Positions 16,848 to 25,932 of a stretch of DNA of 56,856 nucleotides are shown in pieces (the stretch's first letter is position 1; the number at the start of each line of letters is the position of its first letter). The DNA is from Sphingomonas panni (lineage in GTDB: Bacteria > Pseudomonadota > Alphaproteobacteria > Sphingomonadales > Sphingomonadaceae): assembly GCF_022664435.1 (NCBI RefSeq), contig NZ_JAKREU010000015.1, positions 1-56,856 of the forward strand, written 5' to 3'. The notes beneath the pieces are model-generated. The model was not told the origin of the DNA. It did not search any database and was given only the letters and a program-made list of their open reading frames with translations. A program made the position numbers and the translations under genes.

Positions 16848-18637
16848 GGCTTCGGACCGGTGGCGGTCGGCGTGGGCGCGACGGGCAGGGGGACGACGCC
16901 CTTGTCCTTCGCATAGCTGTCATACGCTGCGACCAGTTCGGCAAGCCGCGCCGGTTCGGCCGAAGCAAGGTCGCGCGTTTCGCCCGGATCGCAGGCAATG
17001 TCGAACAACTGCCAGCGACCGGTGCTGACCCCCTTGCGCGTATAACGGTTGGTCCCGGCAGGCAGGTACACGACCTTCCAGTCGCCCTTGCGCAGCGCGC
17101 GGCGGTAGAAGAGTTCGTACCCGATGGCTTCGCCCGCCGTGCGGATCGCGGGCGCGCTGGCGGCAAGCACCGGGCGCAGGCTGTGCCCCTGATGCGGCAG
17201 GATCGGCCGCCCGGCAAAAGTCGCGGGCTGGTTCAGTCCGGCATAGTCGAGCAGGGTCGGCGCGATATCGCGCACGTCGAGACTGGCCGTGGCGATGCGC
17301 CCGCCGCCCCGCACGCCCCTGCCCGCGGCAAAGGCGCTTACGCGTATGCCGCCCTCGGTCGGATAGCCTTTCACCAGCCATGACGGCGTCGAATTGGCCT
17401 GTGCCCAGCCCGGGCCATAGCCGACATAGCTGGTCGCCTTCCCGATATTGGCGAGACGGTTATCGATGCCGAGCGAGGGGGCCGGGGCTGCCGGTGCGTC
17501 GGGGTCGGCCGGAGGTGCCTTGGGATCAGCGATCCTGAAGCGGGGAGAGGGGGCTTCGATCACATTGCCTTCGGGACCATTGTCAGACAGGAACAGGATG
17601 ATCGTATTGTCGTAGCGACCCTGTGCCTTCAGTGCGGCGATCACCCGCCCGACATTCTGGTCGAGCCGGTCGACCATCGCGGCATAGACCTCCATCTTGC
17701 GTGCCTCGACCGCCCGTTCGTCCGGCGACAGCGAGGCCCAGGGACGAACCTGTTCGGTGCTGTGGGCGACGGCGTCGGCGGGAATAAGGCCCAGTTGCTT
17801 CTGCCGGGCCAGGCGGGCGTCGCGCAATGCTTCGTACCCGGCGTCGTAGCGGCCCTTATACTTGGCGATCGTTTCCGGCGGCGCCTGTAGCGGCCAGTGC
17901 GGCGCGGTGAAGGGAAGATAGGCGAAGAACGGGCGCGCATCCCCCGCGCGCTTCGCCTGATCCAGATAGCCGATCAGGCGGTCGGTGAAGTAGTCGGTCG
18001 AATAGCTGCCGGCCGGGAGCGTGGCGGGCCTGCCGTCGTCGCGGTAGCTGGGGTTCAGTCCGGCATTGGTCCACGCGGCGTTCTGGTCCGCGCCGAAATG
18101 GTTCGACAGCCCTTGCAGCAGCGCGAAGCTGTGCTCGAACCCGCGCGCCGCCGGTTCGCGATCGGGGGTGAGGCCGAGATGCCATTTGCCCGCCATCAGC
18201 GTGGCATAGCCGCCGGCGCGCAACAATTCGGCGATCGAGGCGACCCGGTCGTTGAGATAGCCTTCATAGCCCGGCCGGCCGCGGGTCGCATCGCTCAACA
18301 GCTCGGCCATGGTACCGAGGCCCGCCTGATGATGGTCGACCCCGCTCATCAGCATGGATCGCGTGGGTGAGCAGGTGGGTGCGGTGTGGAACCCGGTAAA
18401 GCGTACGCCCGACAGTGCCAGCGCATCGAGGTTCGGGGTCGCGATTTCGCCGCCGAACGCGCCGATGTCGGACCAACCGAGGTCGTCGGCGACGATGACC
18501 AGAAAATTCGGGGCATCCTTCGGCGCGACAGCCGGCGCGGGTTGCGCGGCTAAAACCCGCGGCGTTTCGGGCGCGGCGGCGGCGGGGAGTGCGAACAGCA
18601 GCACGGGCAGGGCGGCGGTCAGGGGCTTAACCGGCAT
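16844..18637 (-). CDS. Arylsulfatase (type I, secreted)
   Basis: A 597-residue sulfatase with a Sec signal peptide (PVLLFALPAAAAP). The metal site Asp pair is in IVADDLGWSD (about 51-52) and the formylglycine motif is CSPTR with Cys at about 89, followed by GVDHHQAGLG. MAGKWHLG and FLSDNGPEGN complete the active site. This arrangement fits arylsulfatases of the AtsA-like group. The start is chosen at ATG 18637, because AGGA is 6 bases upstream; the alternative ATG at 18643 touches that AGGA. It is coupled by a 4-base overlap to the FGE gene that should activate it, and is divergent from the truncated TBDR gene, so the locus probably once imported and desulfated one substrate. Confidence 0.92.
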   Translation of the reverse strand: MPVKPLTAALPVLLFALPAAAAPETPRVLAAQPAPAVAPKDAPNFLVIVADDLGWSDIGAFGGEIATPNLDALALSGVRFTGFHTAPTCSPTRSMLMSGVDHHQAGLGTMAELLSDATRGRPGYEGYLNDRVASIAELLRAGGYATLMAGKWHLGLTPDREPAARGFEHSFALLQGLSNHFGADQNAAWTNAGLNPSYRDDGRPATLPAGSYSTDYFTDRLIGYLDQAKRAGDARPFFAYLPFTAPHWPLQAPPETIAKYKGRYDAGYEALRDARLARQKQLGLIPADAVAHSTEQVRPWASLSPDERAVEARKMEVYAAMVDRLDQNVGRVIAALKAQGRYDNTIILFLSDNGPEGNVIEAPSPRFRIADPKAPPADPDAPAAPAPSLGIDNRLANIGKATSYVGYGPGWAQANSTPSWLVKGYPTEGGIRVSAFAAGRGVRGGGRIATASLDVRDIAPTLLDYAGLNQPATFAGRPILPHQGHSLRPVLAASAPAIRTAGEAIGYELFYRRALRKGDWKVVYLPAGTNRYTRKGVSTGRWQLFDIACDPGETRDLASAEPARLAELVAAYDSYAKDKGVVPLPVAPTPTATGPKP

Positions 18638-18813
18638 GGGCATTCCTAAAGGTAGCGAAGGTCGTGCGCACGGGCATAGCGAACCTCCGGGGGCCAGCAA
18701 TAAAGATAATCTACCAATGTGATGGGAATTAGTGGGTTCGTTTCGATGCCGTGCCTATTCTAGCCAGGGCCGGTCCGGCGGGTGCCGCCGCCCTTCGTCA
18801 TCGGGGACCATCC

Positions 18814-21165
18814 ATGCCTGCCTTGCCCGCCCGTTCCATCCGCCTTGCCCTGTTTGCCGGGGCGTCGTTGTGCGCCATTCCCGCCCTTGCCGCCGATCCG
18901 GTCCCGACGGCCGCCGAAGTTGGCACCGACGCCCGCGAAGAGGCGGCGGGGGGCGAGGATATCGTCGTCACCGCACGCCGCCGGGCCGAGCGCAGCCAGG
19001 ACGTGCCGATCGCGATCAACGCGTTCGGCGCGGCGCAGATCGAGGCGACGCGAACCTACAACCTGCGTGACCTGCAGCAGCTGACGCCCAGTCTGGTCGT
19101 GACCAACACCAACCCGCGCAACACCAGCATCAACATCCGCGGCCTGGGCAACAATGTCGCGGTCTATAATGACGGGCTGGAGCCAGCGGTCGGCGTCTAT
19201 GTCGACGGCGTGTATCTCGCGCGGCCGGGCCAGACGGTGTTCGACCTCGCCGATCTTGAGCGGATCGAGGTGCTGCGCGGGCCGCAGGGCACGCTGTTCG
19301 GCAAGAATACCTCGGCTGGCGCGGTCGTGGTCACGACCAGGTCACCGACCTTCGATCCCGAGGCGGGCGGCGACGTGTCGCTCGGCAATGTCGGTTTCCG
19401 TCAGCTCCATGCCTATGTCTCGGGCCCGATTACCGATAGCCTTGCCGCACGGTTGTTCGTGTCGAAGACCGATCGCGACGGCTTTACCCGCAATCGCTTC
19501 GACGGGCGGCTGGGGCAGGATTTCCATGACCTGAACCTGCGCGGGCAGCTGCTCTACAAGCCGACCGATGCGCTGACGCTCCGCCTGATCGGTGACTGGG
19601 GGCGGCAGCATTCGTTCACCGCGGGCGGCATCCTGCTGGGCGCGATCCGCAGCTATGACAATTCTGCCAACTTCGCGAACAACTATTACGACCGTGCCGC
19701 GCGGCTGGGGTATACCCCGGTGCCGGCCGACCCCGCGTTCCGCCTCACCGATGTCGACGCCAACCCCCGCTATGCGATGAACCAGCATGGTATCAACCTG
19801 ACCGCCGATCTCGATCTGGGGGCGGCGACGCTGACGTCGGTCACCGCCTGGCGCGCGTGGAACTGGTATCCGCACAATGACGGCGACGGCACCAGCATCG
19901 ATGCCGGTGCCGATTTCCACCAGAGTAACGAGCAGCGGCAGGTCAGCCAGGAACTGCGCATCGCGTCGAACGGCGACCGTGCGGTCGATTATGTGGCGGG
20001 CCTTTATTATCTCTACCAGTCGATCCGCGCCGAGGCGGTCAACCGCTACGGCAGCCGTGCCGCCGACTGGTTCCTGCCGCCCACCACGAATGCGGCGGTC
20101 GGGGCGGCAGCGCTCAACGACTATCAGGTGGTCAGCCAGTCGCGGCCGGTCACCGACAGCTATGCCGCCTTTGCGCAGACGACATGGCACATCGTGCCCG
20201 GCGTCGATCTGACCACGGGCCTGCGCTATACCTATGAAACCAAGAGCGGATATTTCGACCAGATCGCGACCGGACGATCGCTTGGCGATCTGACCACGGC
20301 GCAGCAGGCGACGGCGCGGACGATCCGGTCGCGCTATGGCGTCGCCAACCGCTATGACGCGGAAACCCGGGCCGGGCGACTGTCGGGACAGGCGACGCTG
20401 TCGTGGAAGGTCGTCGAACCGGTGCTGGGCTATGTCACCTATGCGCGCGGCAACAAGTTCGGCGGGCTGAACCTCGCCAACATAACCACGACCGGGCAGT
20501 TCGCCGCCAACCCGGTGATCGCACCCGAGACGATCGACAGCTACGAAGCGGGCATCAAGACGACGTGGTTCGGCGGGCGGCTGACCGCCAATGCCGCCGC
20601 CTTCTGGACCGATGTGCGGGATTACCAGACGACGATCGTCGATATCGAACGCAACGGCGTCAGCTTCTTCACCAACGCGGCGAAGGTCCGCACGCGCGGC
20701 GTCGAAGCGGATATACGCGCCACGCCGACGCCGTGGCTGACGCTCTACGGATCGGGCACCTATGACGACGCGCGCTACATCTCCTATGCCAACGCGCCCT
20801 GCCCGATCGAGATTACCGGGCGCACATTGTGCGACCTGTCGGGGCGGCGCCTGCCGGGCGTGTCGGAATGGGCGGCATCGGCGGGCGGTGAGGTCCGCGC
20901 CCCGATCGCGAACATGGCCGGACGGGCAGGGGAGGTCTATGTCGGCGGAGATTACAGCTATCGGTCGAGCACCAACACCACGGCCAGCCTCAGCCGGTAT
21001 TCGGTGATACCGGCCTATGATCTTCTGAACCTGCGCTTCGGATTTCGCACCGGCGACGGGCTGTTCGACATTCAGCTATGGGGTCGCAACGTGACCGACG
21101 AAGCTTATTTCCTGTCGCGCGCCGCCGGCAATACGGGGGCGATTACCGGTACGCTCGGCGAACGG
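18814..21165 (+). pseudogene. TonB-dependent receptor, 3' end replaced
   Basis: A receptor of about 785 residues that is normal up to its last strand: signal peptide ending IPALAAD, TonB-box-like DIVVTAR, plug with SINIRGLGNNVAVYNDGLEP and IEVLRGPQGTLFGKNTSAGA, then a full barrel ending LWGRNVTDEAYFLSRAAGN and TGAITGTLG. In relatives TLG is followed by D/E-PRT-x-G and a last beta-strand ending in Phe; here the frame passes at about 21160 into foreign sequence and stays open, unprotein-like (Gly/Arg-rich), to 22236. The DNA after the junction encodes Cas3 in another frame. Without the last strand and terminal Phe, BAM-dependent assembly should fail. Start ATG 18814 is preceded by GGGGACC. Confidence 0.85.
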
Positions 21166-21166
21166 G

Positions 21167-22192
21167 GCGACCGGGCCGGACAAGCGCGTGACGGTCGAGA
21201 TTGCGCCGATCCTGGAGGACGCGCAGGCAATCGCCATGCGGGCGGTAGCGGCGGCACGGGCCGGGGCGGCGGTGCTGGTGGTGCGCAACAGCGTCGCCGG
21301 CGCGGTCGCGGTGGCGCAGGCAGTGGCGGACTTGGTCCCCGACCTTGCCTTTGCGGTGAACGGGGTGGCGACGGTCCATCATGGCCGGTTCGCGGCGCAG
21401 GACCGCAAATTGCTCGACGATGCGGTGACGGCGGCGTTCGGCAAGAAACGCAGCGGCGGCGGGCGGGTGCTGGTGGGTACCCAGACGCTGGAACAGTCGC
21501 TCGACATCGATGCCGACCTGCTCCTCACCGACCTTGCGCCCGTCGACGTGCTGTTGCAGCGGATCGGGCGGTTGCACCGGCACCCGGGGCGGGAGCGTGG
21601 GCCGTTCGCGGAGCCGCGTGCGATCGTGCTGCGGCCGGCGGAACGCGACCTGACGCCGCTGCTCTACGGACGGGCGCTGCATGGACTGGGCGGGGTCAAG
21701 CGGATCGCGCCCTATCCCGACATGCTGCCGATCGAGGCGACGTTGCGGTTGCTGGAGGAGATGCCCGACATCGTCATTCCGCGCGACAACCGGATGCTGG
21801 TCGAACGCGCGCTGCATCCCGCATTGCTGGACGCATTGGGCGACACGCTGGGCGGCGACTGGCAGAACCATCGGCGGCAACGCAATGGCGGTGCGCTGGT
21901 CGATGCGGAGACGGCGGCGAGTATCGCGCTGGATCTCGGCAAGCGCTTCACCGCGTTGCCGCCGTTCGAGGGGGGCGAGGCGGTCGCGACCCGGCTCGGC
22001 GCGCGCAACCTGTTGGTCGACCTGCCCGAAGTGCTGGACGGCGCGTTCGGCGGGACGATCGATCGGATCGCGATCCCCGCGTGGATGGCCGAGGGGGCGG
22101 ACAGCGCCACGGTGGAGCGGATCGATGGCCGGCAGTTTGCGCTGGGGGCGAAGCGGTTCCGGTACGACCGATGGGGGCTGGTGCGCGCCTGA
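21167..22192 (+). pseudogene. cas3: CRISPR-associated helicase Cas3, C-terminal fragment
   Basis: About 340 residues in a frame different from the upstream receptor. Seen in order: TVEIAPILEDAQAIAMRAV, AAVLVVRNSVAGAVAVAQAV (start of the second RecA-like domain), ATVHHGRFAAQDRKLLDDAV, GTQTLEQSLDIDADLLLTDL and LLQRIGRLHRHPGR (helicase motifs V and VI, with the QRxGRxxRH arginine finger), then the Cas3 C-terminal region ending FALGAKRFRYDRWGL. The HD nuclease and first RecA domain, with Walker A and DEAD/H box, are absent. No other cas gene or CRISPR array is in the window. No credible start codon or ribosome site for the fragment, so it is probably not functional. Confidence 0.85.
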
Positions 22193-22288
22193 ACAAAATG
22201 CGCGGCGGGTATAACCGCCAGCCATGGCCCGGTTGACGCGCGCGGCGGATCGCAGGAGGTTCGCGCTTTGCCAGTGCCCGGAGTAGCC

Positions 22289-23788
22289 ATGACCGCATCC
22301 GCTGCCGCCGCTGCGGTCCCCCCTGCCGCTGCCAGCCATCCGGGGCGCAGCGCGATGCTGCTCTACGGCCTGCTGGGCTTTTCGGCCGGGCTGCCCTTCT
22401 ACATGTTCTCGACCGTGCTGGCGCTCCGGCTGCAGGCGCATGGCGTGGCGCTGACGGTGCTGGGCTTCTTTGCGTGGGTGCAGCTGCTGCCGACGCTGAA
22501 GTTCGTATGGGCGCCGCTGCTCGACAAATATGACGTGCCGGGGTTCAGCCGCTTCTGGGGCAAACGGCGCGGGTGGATCATGCTGGCGCAGCTGGGCATC
22601 GTCAGTGCGATGGGGGCGATGGCGTGGACGGCGGACGATGCCAGCCTGCCCGTCACCGCGCTGTTCGCGGTGCTGCTGGCCTTCTGGACGACCACCCTCG
22701 AAGTCGCGGCGGATGCGTGGCGGATCGAGCTGTTCCCGACGCAGGACCAGCAGGGGCCGATCGTCGCCGCCAACCTGTGGGGCTATCGCACCGCGATGGT
22801 CGCGGCGGGAAGCGGAGCGCTGCTGCTGGCCGACAATGGCGGCTGGGCGCTCGCCTATCTGCTGGTCGCGGTCGCCGCGTTCCTGCCGTTCCCGATCCTC
22901 GCGGCGATGCGGCCGGAGGCGGGCCGGGGCGGCGGGCGGAGTGTCGCGCTGCTGACCGGGATCGGCGGCGGGGCGGTGATCCTCGCCGCCGCCTGCGCGG
23001 TGACGGCGGGGGTCGGCTATGTGCTGCTGAGCGCGGCCGCCGGGATCGGGATCGATGCGAAGAGCAATGTCACGCCATGGGTGCTGGGACTGTGCATGGT
23101 CCCGTTCCTCGGCATGGCCGCCGCGTTGCCGTGGATCAGGAAGGCGCCGCCGACCGCGCCGATCCGCACCTCGACCGCAATCGGGCCTTATGTCGATTTC
23201 TTCTGGCGGTTCCAATATGCCGCGATCCTGCTGATGGTCTTCGTCTCGCTGTACCGCATGGGCGATGTGCTGGCGCTGAACCTGTCCAAGCCGATGATCA
23301 AGGAACTGGGCTATAGTCTCAGCCAGATCGGCCGCGCGGACGGTATCGTGGCGCTGGCGGCGAGCATGGTCGGGGTCGGCCTTGGCGGCTGGATGGTGGC
23401 GCGGCGGCCGATGCTGTGGGCGCTGGCGGTCGGTGCGGTGGTGGCGGCGATCGGCAATTTCGGCTTTGTCTGGCTCGCGCATCAGCCGGTGAGCGAGGCG
23501 ATGCTGTATGTCGCGACCGCGCTGGACCAGTTCGGCAACGGCTTTGCGGGTGCGGTGTTCGTCGTCTATCTCTCACTGCTGGTGAACCCGCGCTATCCCG
23601 GCGCGCAATATGCGTTCCTGACCGGCTTTGCGTTCCTGCTGCCGCGGATGCTGGCCGGAGCAGGCGGGTCGATGGTCGGGGTGATCGGCTATGACGGGTT
23701 CTTCCTGCTGTCGGGCGCGGTCAGCCTTGCCGCCATCCCGCTGCTGCCCGCACTGTCGAAGATACGGGCGCGGGAGGATGATGCGTGA
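22289..23788 (+). CDS. ampG: AmpG-like muropeptide permease (MFS)
   Basis: A 499-residue, roughly 12- to 14-helix transporter of the AmpG branch of the major facilitator superfamily, which imports anhydro-muropeptides from the periplasm. The N-terminal half has LLYGLLGFSAGLPFYMFSTV, then LKFVWAPLLDKYDVP and GKRRGWIMLAQ, a pattern seen in AmpG proteins; LEVAADAWRIEL is the usual TLDVxxDAxR-like segment. The ATG at 22289 is preceded by GGAG at 5 bases; the earlier in-frame codon at 22268 has no such site. Its stop overlaps the GTG of the serine hydrolase gene, so the two are coupled. The symbol reflects family membership; other AmpG-type substrates are possible. Confidence 0.85.
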   Translation: MTASAAAAAVPPAAASHPGRSAMLLYGLLGFSAGLPFYMFSTVLALRLQAHGVALTVLGFFAWVQLLPTLKFVWAPLLDKYDVPGFSRFWGKRRGWIMLAQLGIVSAMGAMAWTADDASLPVTALFAVLLAFWTTTLEVAADAWRIELFPTQDQQGPIVAANLWGYRTAMVAAGSGALLLADNGGWALAYLLVAVAAFLPFPILAAMRPEAGRGGGRSVALLTGIGGGAVILAAACAVTAGVGYVLLSAAAGIGIDAKSNVTPWVLGLCMVPFLGMAAALPWIRKAPPTAPIRTSTAIGPYVDFFWRFQYAAILLMVFVSLYRMGDVLALNLSKPMIKELGYSLSQIGRADGIVALAASMVGVGLGGWMVARRPMLWALAVGAVVAAIGNFGFVWLAHQPVSEAMLYVATALDQFGNGFAGAVFVVYLSLLVNPRYPGAQYAFLTGFAFLLPRMLAGAGGSMVGVIGYDGFFLLSGAVSLAAIPLLPALSKIRAREDDA

Positions 23789-24798
23789 TCGACCGGGCGT
23801 TCAGCGAAGCCGCGCGTTATGTCGCGGAAGGGCGGATACCCGGCGCGACCCTGGGCATCGTCACCGCCGATGGCGGGCGCGAGGTGCGGGTGGCCGGGCT
23901 GGCGCAGCGGGTACCGGTCGAGGAGCCGCTGACCCGCGACCACTGGTTCGACTTGGCGTCGGTCAGCAAGGTGATCGCGACCACGCGGTTCGTGCTGCGA
24001 CTGGCGGAGGAGGGGCGGATCGATCTCGACCGGCCGCTGACCGATGCGATCCCGGACTTGCGCCAATACGACGTCGCCGGCGCGGCGGAGCGGCGGCTGA
24101 CGTTTCGCGACTGCCTGGTCCACCGCACCTTCCTGCCTGCGGTCGAGCCGATCTATACCTATGGCGACGATCCCGCGCGGCTGCGGGCGTTCGTGTTGCA
24201 GCGGGAGTGGAAGCACGGGCCGCCGGTCTATTCCGACATCAACTTTATCCTGCTCGGCATCGCGGTCGAGCGGATCATCGGTGCCGGGCTGGATGCGTTG
24301 CCATTGGGGTCGGGGTTGAGCTGGGGCCCGCCGCCGGGGCCGGCGGTCGCGACGGAGCATTGCCAGTGGCGCGGGCGGGTGCTGGTCGGCGAGGTGCATG
24401 ACGAGAATTGTTCGGCGATGGGCGGGCGGACCGGCCATGCCGGGCTGTTCGGGACGGTCGATGGCGTGCTGAACTTCGCGGCCGGGCTGCTTGACGGGAG
24501 CGGCGCAACGGCGGCGATGCTGGAGGCGATCCGCACCCCGGTCGAGGGGCGCCGGACGGCCGGGTGGGAAATCCGCTTTCCGGGCTGGTCCGGGGGGCAG
24601 GCCTGTTCGGCGGGGACGATCGGGCATACCGGCTTTACCGGGACCGGGCTGTGGGTCGATTTCGAGCGCGGGGTGGCGTGGACGCTGCTGACCAACCGGG
24701 TGCATCCGACGCGGCATTTCGACAGCGGTATTTTTGAGTTGCGGCCGGCTACCGGGGATGCGGTGGTGGCTACTTTCGATGCCGGATCAGTGGGTTAG
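23785..24798 (+). CDS. Serine hydrolase, class C beta-lactamase/DD-peptidase fold
   Basis: A 337-residue enzyme of the beta-lactamase-related family. The nucleophile motif SxxK is SVSK (in FDLASVSKVIATT), the YxN-like motif is YSD in VYSDINFILLG, and the KTG-like strand is HTGFTGTG. Conserved GGRTGHAGLFGTVDGVLNFA is typical of the EstB/beta-lactamase-related group. No signal peptide is visible, so it may be cytoplasmic. Start: GTG at 23785, with GGGAGG 6 bases upstream, overlapping the AmpG stop (GCGTGA). Coupling to a muropeptide permease suggests it trims imported cell-wall peptides or related amides or esters; that is inference. Confidence 0.85.
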   Translation: MIDRAFSEAARYVAEGRIPGATLGIVTADGGREVRVAGLAQRVPVEEPLTRDHWFDLASVSKVIATTRFVLRLAEEGRIDLDRPLTDAIPDLRQYDVAGAAERRLTFRDCLVHRTFLPAVEPIYTYGDDPARLRAFVLQREWKHGPPVYSDINFILLGIAVERIIGAGLDALPLGSGLSWGPPPGPAVATEHCQWRGRVLVGEVHDENCSAMGGRTGHAGLFGTVDGVLNFAAGLLDGSGATAAMLEAIRTPVEGRRTAGWEIRFPGWSGGQACSAGTIGHTGFTGTGLWVDFERGVAWTLLTNRVHPTRHFDSGIFELRPATGDAVVATFDAGSVG

Positions 24799-24932
24799 CG
24801 GGTAGGGGTGGTTTCAAAGTTCACTAAGTTCACACTTGCCGCGTTTTCGTGTGGCGCTTTGCGTCGGGCGGGTTGCGGCAGTGAGAAAGAGCCGGCCCAA
24901 GGTAGCGGGGTAGGGGTTTGTAGGAAAGCTCG

Positions 24933-25015
24933 CGTCGCCCCAGCGAAGGCTGGGGCCTCCTGCGGCGAGGCGCGCGCTCCATTACCGGGAGACCCCAGCC
25001 TGCGCTGGGGTGACG
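24933..25015. repeat. REP-like inverted repeat (CCCAGC family)
   Basis: Two imperfectly complementary stems, GTCGCCCCAGCGAAGGCTGG... and ...CCCCAGCCTGCGCTGGGGTG, about 83 bases end to end. Each is itself a small palindrome. A second copy lies at 36723-36807. It sits in the gap between the serine hydrolase and LysR genes, whose 3' ends face each other, so it may act as a bidirectional terminator or be a non-autonomous repeat. Confidence 0.75.
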
Positions 25016-25047
25016 TTTGTGGCCGGGGTGGGAAGAAGCGGGACGCC

Positions 25048-25932
25048 TTACGGTGCCTCGATCACTTCGCGCAGGACGCCGAGGAATTCGCTGGCGAGGG
25101 CACTTGGCGGGCGGTCGAGCAGGTGCATGGCGTGGACGTCGAAGGTCAGCGAGGGCTTCAAGGCGCGCATCGCGAGGCCGTCGGTGAGCGAGGCTTCGGC
25201 GGTGAAATTGTCGACGATGCTCAATCCCACGCCGGCGCGGACCAGCGCGGCGGCGATGTAGAAGGTGCGTGCCGAGGCGACCTCCTGCAATTCGATGCCG
25301 AGCCGTTCGAGTTCCTGTGCGAACAACTGGCCGATCGGGCCGCTGGCAGCGAGCGTGATGAAGGGGTGGCCGACCAGCTGCGGGAGTTCGATCCGTTGCG
25401 CGGCATCGGGCAGGTCGGCGTCGCGGTAGAGGACGACCAGTTCGCCTTCGCCGAGCCACACCTTGCCGAGCGGTGCGCCGCGCGGGACTTCGGCGGCGAT
25501 GGCGATGTCGGTTTCGCGCTCGTACAATTTGCGCAGCAGGTCGTCGTGATGGACCGTCTGCAGGTCGAAGCGGACGTCGGGGCGCTTCGCCATGAAGCGC
25601 GCGACGGCGGTCGGCAGCGCGCCGAGCGCGAGGCTGGGGAGCGCCGAGATGCGGAGCGTCGCGCCGCCGCCGCTGCGCAGGTTGCGGCCGGCTTCGCGCA
25701 GGGCGCGGACGCGTTCCTGAATGTCGGCCACGTCGCCGAACAGGGCGTGGGCGTCTTCGGTAGGCACGAGGCGGCTGTTGGTACGCTGGAACAGTTCGAA
25801 GCCGAGCAATGTCTCGGCATGGCGCAGCGTCTTGGAGACGGAGGGCTGCGAGATGTTGAGCGCGCGGGCGGCGGCACTGACCGAGCCGTTGACGTAGACG
25901 GCGTGGAAAATCTCGATATGGCGCAGGTTCAT
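25048..25932 (-). CDS. LysR-family transcriptional regulator
   Basis: A 294-residue regulator. The N-terminal winged helix-turn-helix is textbook: MNLRHIEIFHAVYVNGSVSA, ALNISQPSVSKTLRHAETLL, FELFQRTNSRLVPTEDA. The C-terminal effector domain has the usual two alpha/beta lobes (RISALPSLALGALP, PLGKVWLGEGELVVLYRD, GVGLSIVDNF). Its ATG (25930-25932) overlaps the stop of the symporter gene by 4 bases, so it is the last gene of the dgcN-dgcA-symporter unit rather than divergent from it, which is unusual for LysR regulators and suggests it is expressed with the genes it probably controls. The effector may be a D-amino acid or N-acyl derivative (inference). Confidence 0.92.
   Translation of the reverse strand: MNLRHIEIFHAVYVNGSVSAAARALNISQPSVSKTLRHAETLLGFELFQRTNSRLVPTEDAHALFGDVADIQERVRALREAGRNLRSGGGATLRISALPSLALGALPTAVARFMAKRPDVRFDLQTVHHDDLLRKLYERETDIAIAAEVPRGAPLGKVWLGEGELVVLYRDADLPDAAQRIELPQLVGHPFITLAASGPIGQLFAQELERLGIELQEVASARTFYIAAALVRAGVGLSIVDNFTAEASLTDGLAMRALKPSLTFDVHAMHLLDRPPSALASEFLGVLREVIEAP

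Noticed and set aside
21166..22236. Continuation of the receptor reading frame as a 350-residue C-terminal domain
   Set aside because: It is Gly/Arg/Ala-rich, without secondary-structure pattern, and lies over a well-preserved Cas3 coding frame; it is the off-frame shadow of cas3.
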